Shown here piece after piece: positions 62,799 through 64,000 of a stretch of DNA of 64,000 nucleotides. Location: NCBI RefSeq assembly GCF_000813725.1, contig NZ_JWLD01000007.1, positions 62,001-126,000 of the forward strand, read 5' to 3'. How positions within the stretch are numbered: the first letter of the stretch is position 1; the number at the start of each line of letters is the position of its first letter. Position numbers and translations under genes: made by a program. The DNA comes from Leisingera sp. ANG-Vp (lineage in GTDB: Bacteria; Pseudomonadota; Alphaproteobacteria; Rhodobacterales; Rhodobacteraceae). The notes beneath the pieces are model-generated. The model searched no databases and was not told where the DNA came from. It worked only from the letters and a program-made list of their open reading frames with translations.

Positions 62799-63281
62799 AT
62801 GGCAGTCCAAATGAACTCTGCAGATCTTGACCGGTTCGACCGCGCGATTCTGAATGTGCTGGCGGAGGACGGCCGGATCTCCATTGCCGACCTCGCCCGC
62901 AGGATCGGCCTGTCCAAAACCCCGACGCAGACCCGCCTGCGGCGGCTCGAGGCGGATGGCATCATTACTGGCTACAGGGCGCTGGTGGATCCGATCCGGC
63001 TGGGGCTGGACCACGTCGCCTTTGTCGAGGTCAAACTGAACGACACCCGCGAGGCCGCGCTGGCCAAGTTCAACGCAGCGGTGGCCAAACTGCCGGAGAT
63101 CGAGCAAGCCCATATGATGGCCTCGCATTTCGACTATCTGCTGAAAGTGCGCACAGGATCGATGACCGATTACAGGGCGGTGCTGGGCGAGAAGATTTCT
63201 TCGCTGCCGCATGTGGCCTCGACCTCCACCTATGTGGCGATGGAAGCGGTGAAGGAAGACGGGGCAATGGGCCCGCTGTAA
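62799..63281 (+). CDS. putR: Lrp/AsnC-family proline-utilisation regulator PutR
   Basis: A 160-residue regulator with an HTH (ISIADLARRIGLSKTPTQTRLRRLEADG) in residues 20-50 and a RAM domain after it. It is divergent from putA, the standard arrangement in alphaproteobacteria, where PutR activates putA in the presence of proline. The gap of 114 bases shows no perfect palindrome but contains several TTGC/CCTAA-type inverted words. Confidence 0.93.
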   Translation: MAVQMNSADLDRFDRAILNVLAEDGRISIADLARRIGLSKTPTQTRLRRLEADGIITGYRALVDPIRLGLDHVAFVEVKLNDTREAALAKFNAAVAKLPEIEQAHMMASHFDYLLKVRTGSMTDYRAVLGEKISSLPHVASTSTYVAMEAVKEDGAMGPL

Positions 63282-63336
63282 CCCTGCGCACGGCCAGTTG
63301 ACTTGATCGCCCGCGTAATTGTGCCAGCATAAGGGT

Positions 63337-63942
63337 ATGCTGCTATCACCGCTCCAAGATCCGTTTCGATCCTCTGTCGCCGCCGCTGCGGCTGCTTGCG
63401 TACTGGCTGCCGCCTCTGCTGCCAGTGCGGAATGTCCGGCCGCACCTGACCACAGCACGCCGCTGGACGCGCTGCTGAGCGAGGTCCAGCAGGCCGAAAC
63501 AGAAGGCCAGGCGCGCGAGATCGCCGGCAGAATGTGGGAGCTTTGGGCGGATGCCCCGGATGAGCAGTCGCAGGAAATACTGAACCGCGGCATGACCCGG
63601 CGGTCGTCTTTCGATTTTCTTGGTGCGCTGGAGGATTTCAATCAGCTGATTGCCTATTGCCCGGACTATGCCGAAGGCTACAACCAGCGTGCCTTTGTGC
63701 ATTACCTGCGCCGGGACTTTGCTTCTGCCCTGGTTGACCTGGACAAGGCCCTGGAACTGTCGCCCCGCCATATTGCCGCAATGAGCGGCCGGGCGCTGTC
63801 GCTTTATGGCCTGTCACGGCTGGAGGAGGCGCGTGCTGCCCTGGCTGAAGCGCTGGCACTGAATCCCTGGCTGCCGGAACGCCATCTCGCGGATCCGGGC
63901 GGCCCGCTTGCACTGCCTGGCGCCGGGGATGTGGAGCTGTAG
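63337..63942 (+). CDS. exported TPR-repeat protein
   Basis: A 201-residue protein. The start at 63337 has a weak AAGGG just before it; an upstream ATG at 63319 is also possible. The N-terminus has a signal-like stretch (VAAAAAACVLAAASAASA, then ECPA), and the rest carries TPR repeats (DFLGALEDFNQLIAYCPDYAEGYNQR and DFASALVDLDKALELSPRH). The latter arrangement is common in periplasmic TPR proteins of Rhodobacterales. No specific partner is visible. Nothing is annotated in the 58 bases after it. Confidence 0.78.
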   Translation: MLLSPLQDPFRSSVAAAAAACVLAAASAASAECPAAPDHSTPLDALLSEVQQAETEGQAREIAGRMWELWADAPDEQSQEILNRGMTRRSSFDFLGALEDFNQLIAYCPDYAEGYNQRAFVHYLRRDFASALVDLDKALELSPRHIAAMSGRALSLYGLSRLEEARAALAEALALNPWLPERHLADPGGPLALPGAGDVEL

Positions 63943-64000
63943 CAGCGACCGCATGACGGGAAAAAATCTCCGTAAACTCTGAAAACCGATTGTCCGCACT

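Overview
The window is a chromosomal segment of an alphaproteobacterium, most likely a Rhodobacteraceae member of the Roseobacter group (Leisingera, Phaeobacter or Ruegeria-like). This rests on the GC-rich coding sequence, the phaZ-phaC-phaP-phaR cluster, an LdtR-type MarR regulator, a PutA/PutR pair without a ribbon-helix-helix domain, and the many Rhodobacterales-type transport and amine genes. No rRNA, tRNA, CRISPR array, insertion sequence or prophage gene was seen. Genes are tightly packed on both strands, and most gaps hold terminators or operator-like palindromes.

Layout. 1-4834: C-terminal end of an unidentified gene, a glycine-zipper envelope protein, two unknowns, an aspartate aminotransferase, an XRE regulator overlapping sdhE, and an LdtR-like regulator. 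4835-5387 is a 553-base stretch without a gene that ends in two back-to-back perfect hairpins. 5388-10100: glyoxalase I, a Slam-like outer-membrane protein paired with a TbpB-like lipoprotein, thyA-folA, and a cold-shock gene. 10292-16951: ArsC/Spx-like protein, small membrane protein, a complete bufferin operon (precursor, DUF692/MNIO maturase, partner protein, DoxX), thrS, DUF4105 protein. 17083-27175: hydrolases and a VOC protein, then the polyhydroxybutyrate cluster (phaZ divergent from phaC-phaP, with phaR 3 kb away), interrupted by an adenylate cyclase-TPR gene and a sugar-nucleotide-type epimerase. 27336-38122: two small membrane proteins, a DegT aminotransferase, a putrescine/amine block (FAD oxidase, two glutamine-synthetase-family ligases, a glutamine amidotransferase) and a four-gene polar amino acid ABC transporter. 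38257-43524: a PhnD-like/TerB/TerB operon, DUF1330 and valS. 43893-52566: PanB-like protein, fatty-acid hydroxylase, LysR, Lrp, an ornithine decarboxylase-type enzyme, an orphan CoxL-like molybdenum subunit overlapping a DUF2235 hydrolase, and a hypothetical gene. 52615-63942: DUF2867, a thioesterase, metF/metR, a reductase, an inositol monophosphatase, GFA protein, rhomboid protease, putA/putR and a TPR protein.

How parts work together. The pha genes build, coat and degrade PHB; CTGC-spacer-GCAG dyads recur in front of phaC/phaZ, phaP and phaR and probably bind PhaR. The ODC-type enzyme could make putrescine, and the Puu-like ligases and oxidase could degrade amines; two of those operons share the palindrome TTTGATCAAA. 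A perfect TGTGA-N6-TCACA site sits before the adenylate cyclase gene, suggesting cAMP feedback.

The most interesting systems are the bufferin operon, with a terminator-like hairpin between precursor and maturase genes, and the Slam-lipoprotein pair. The bufferin and Slam classes are known families. The regulatory sites and repeat families are my own reading of the sequence and have not been tested.
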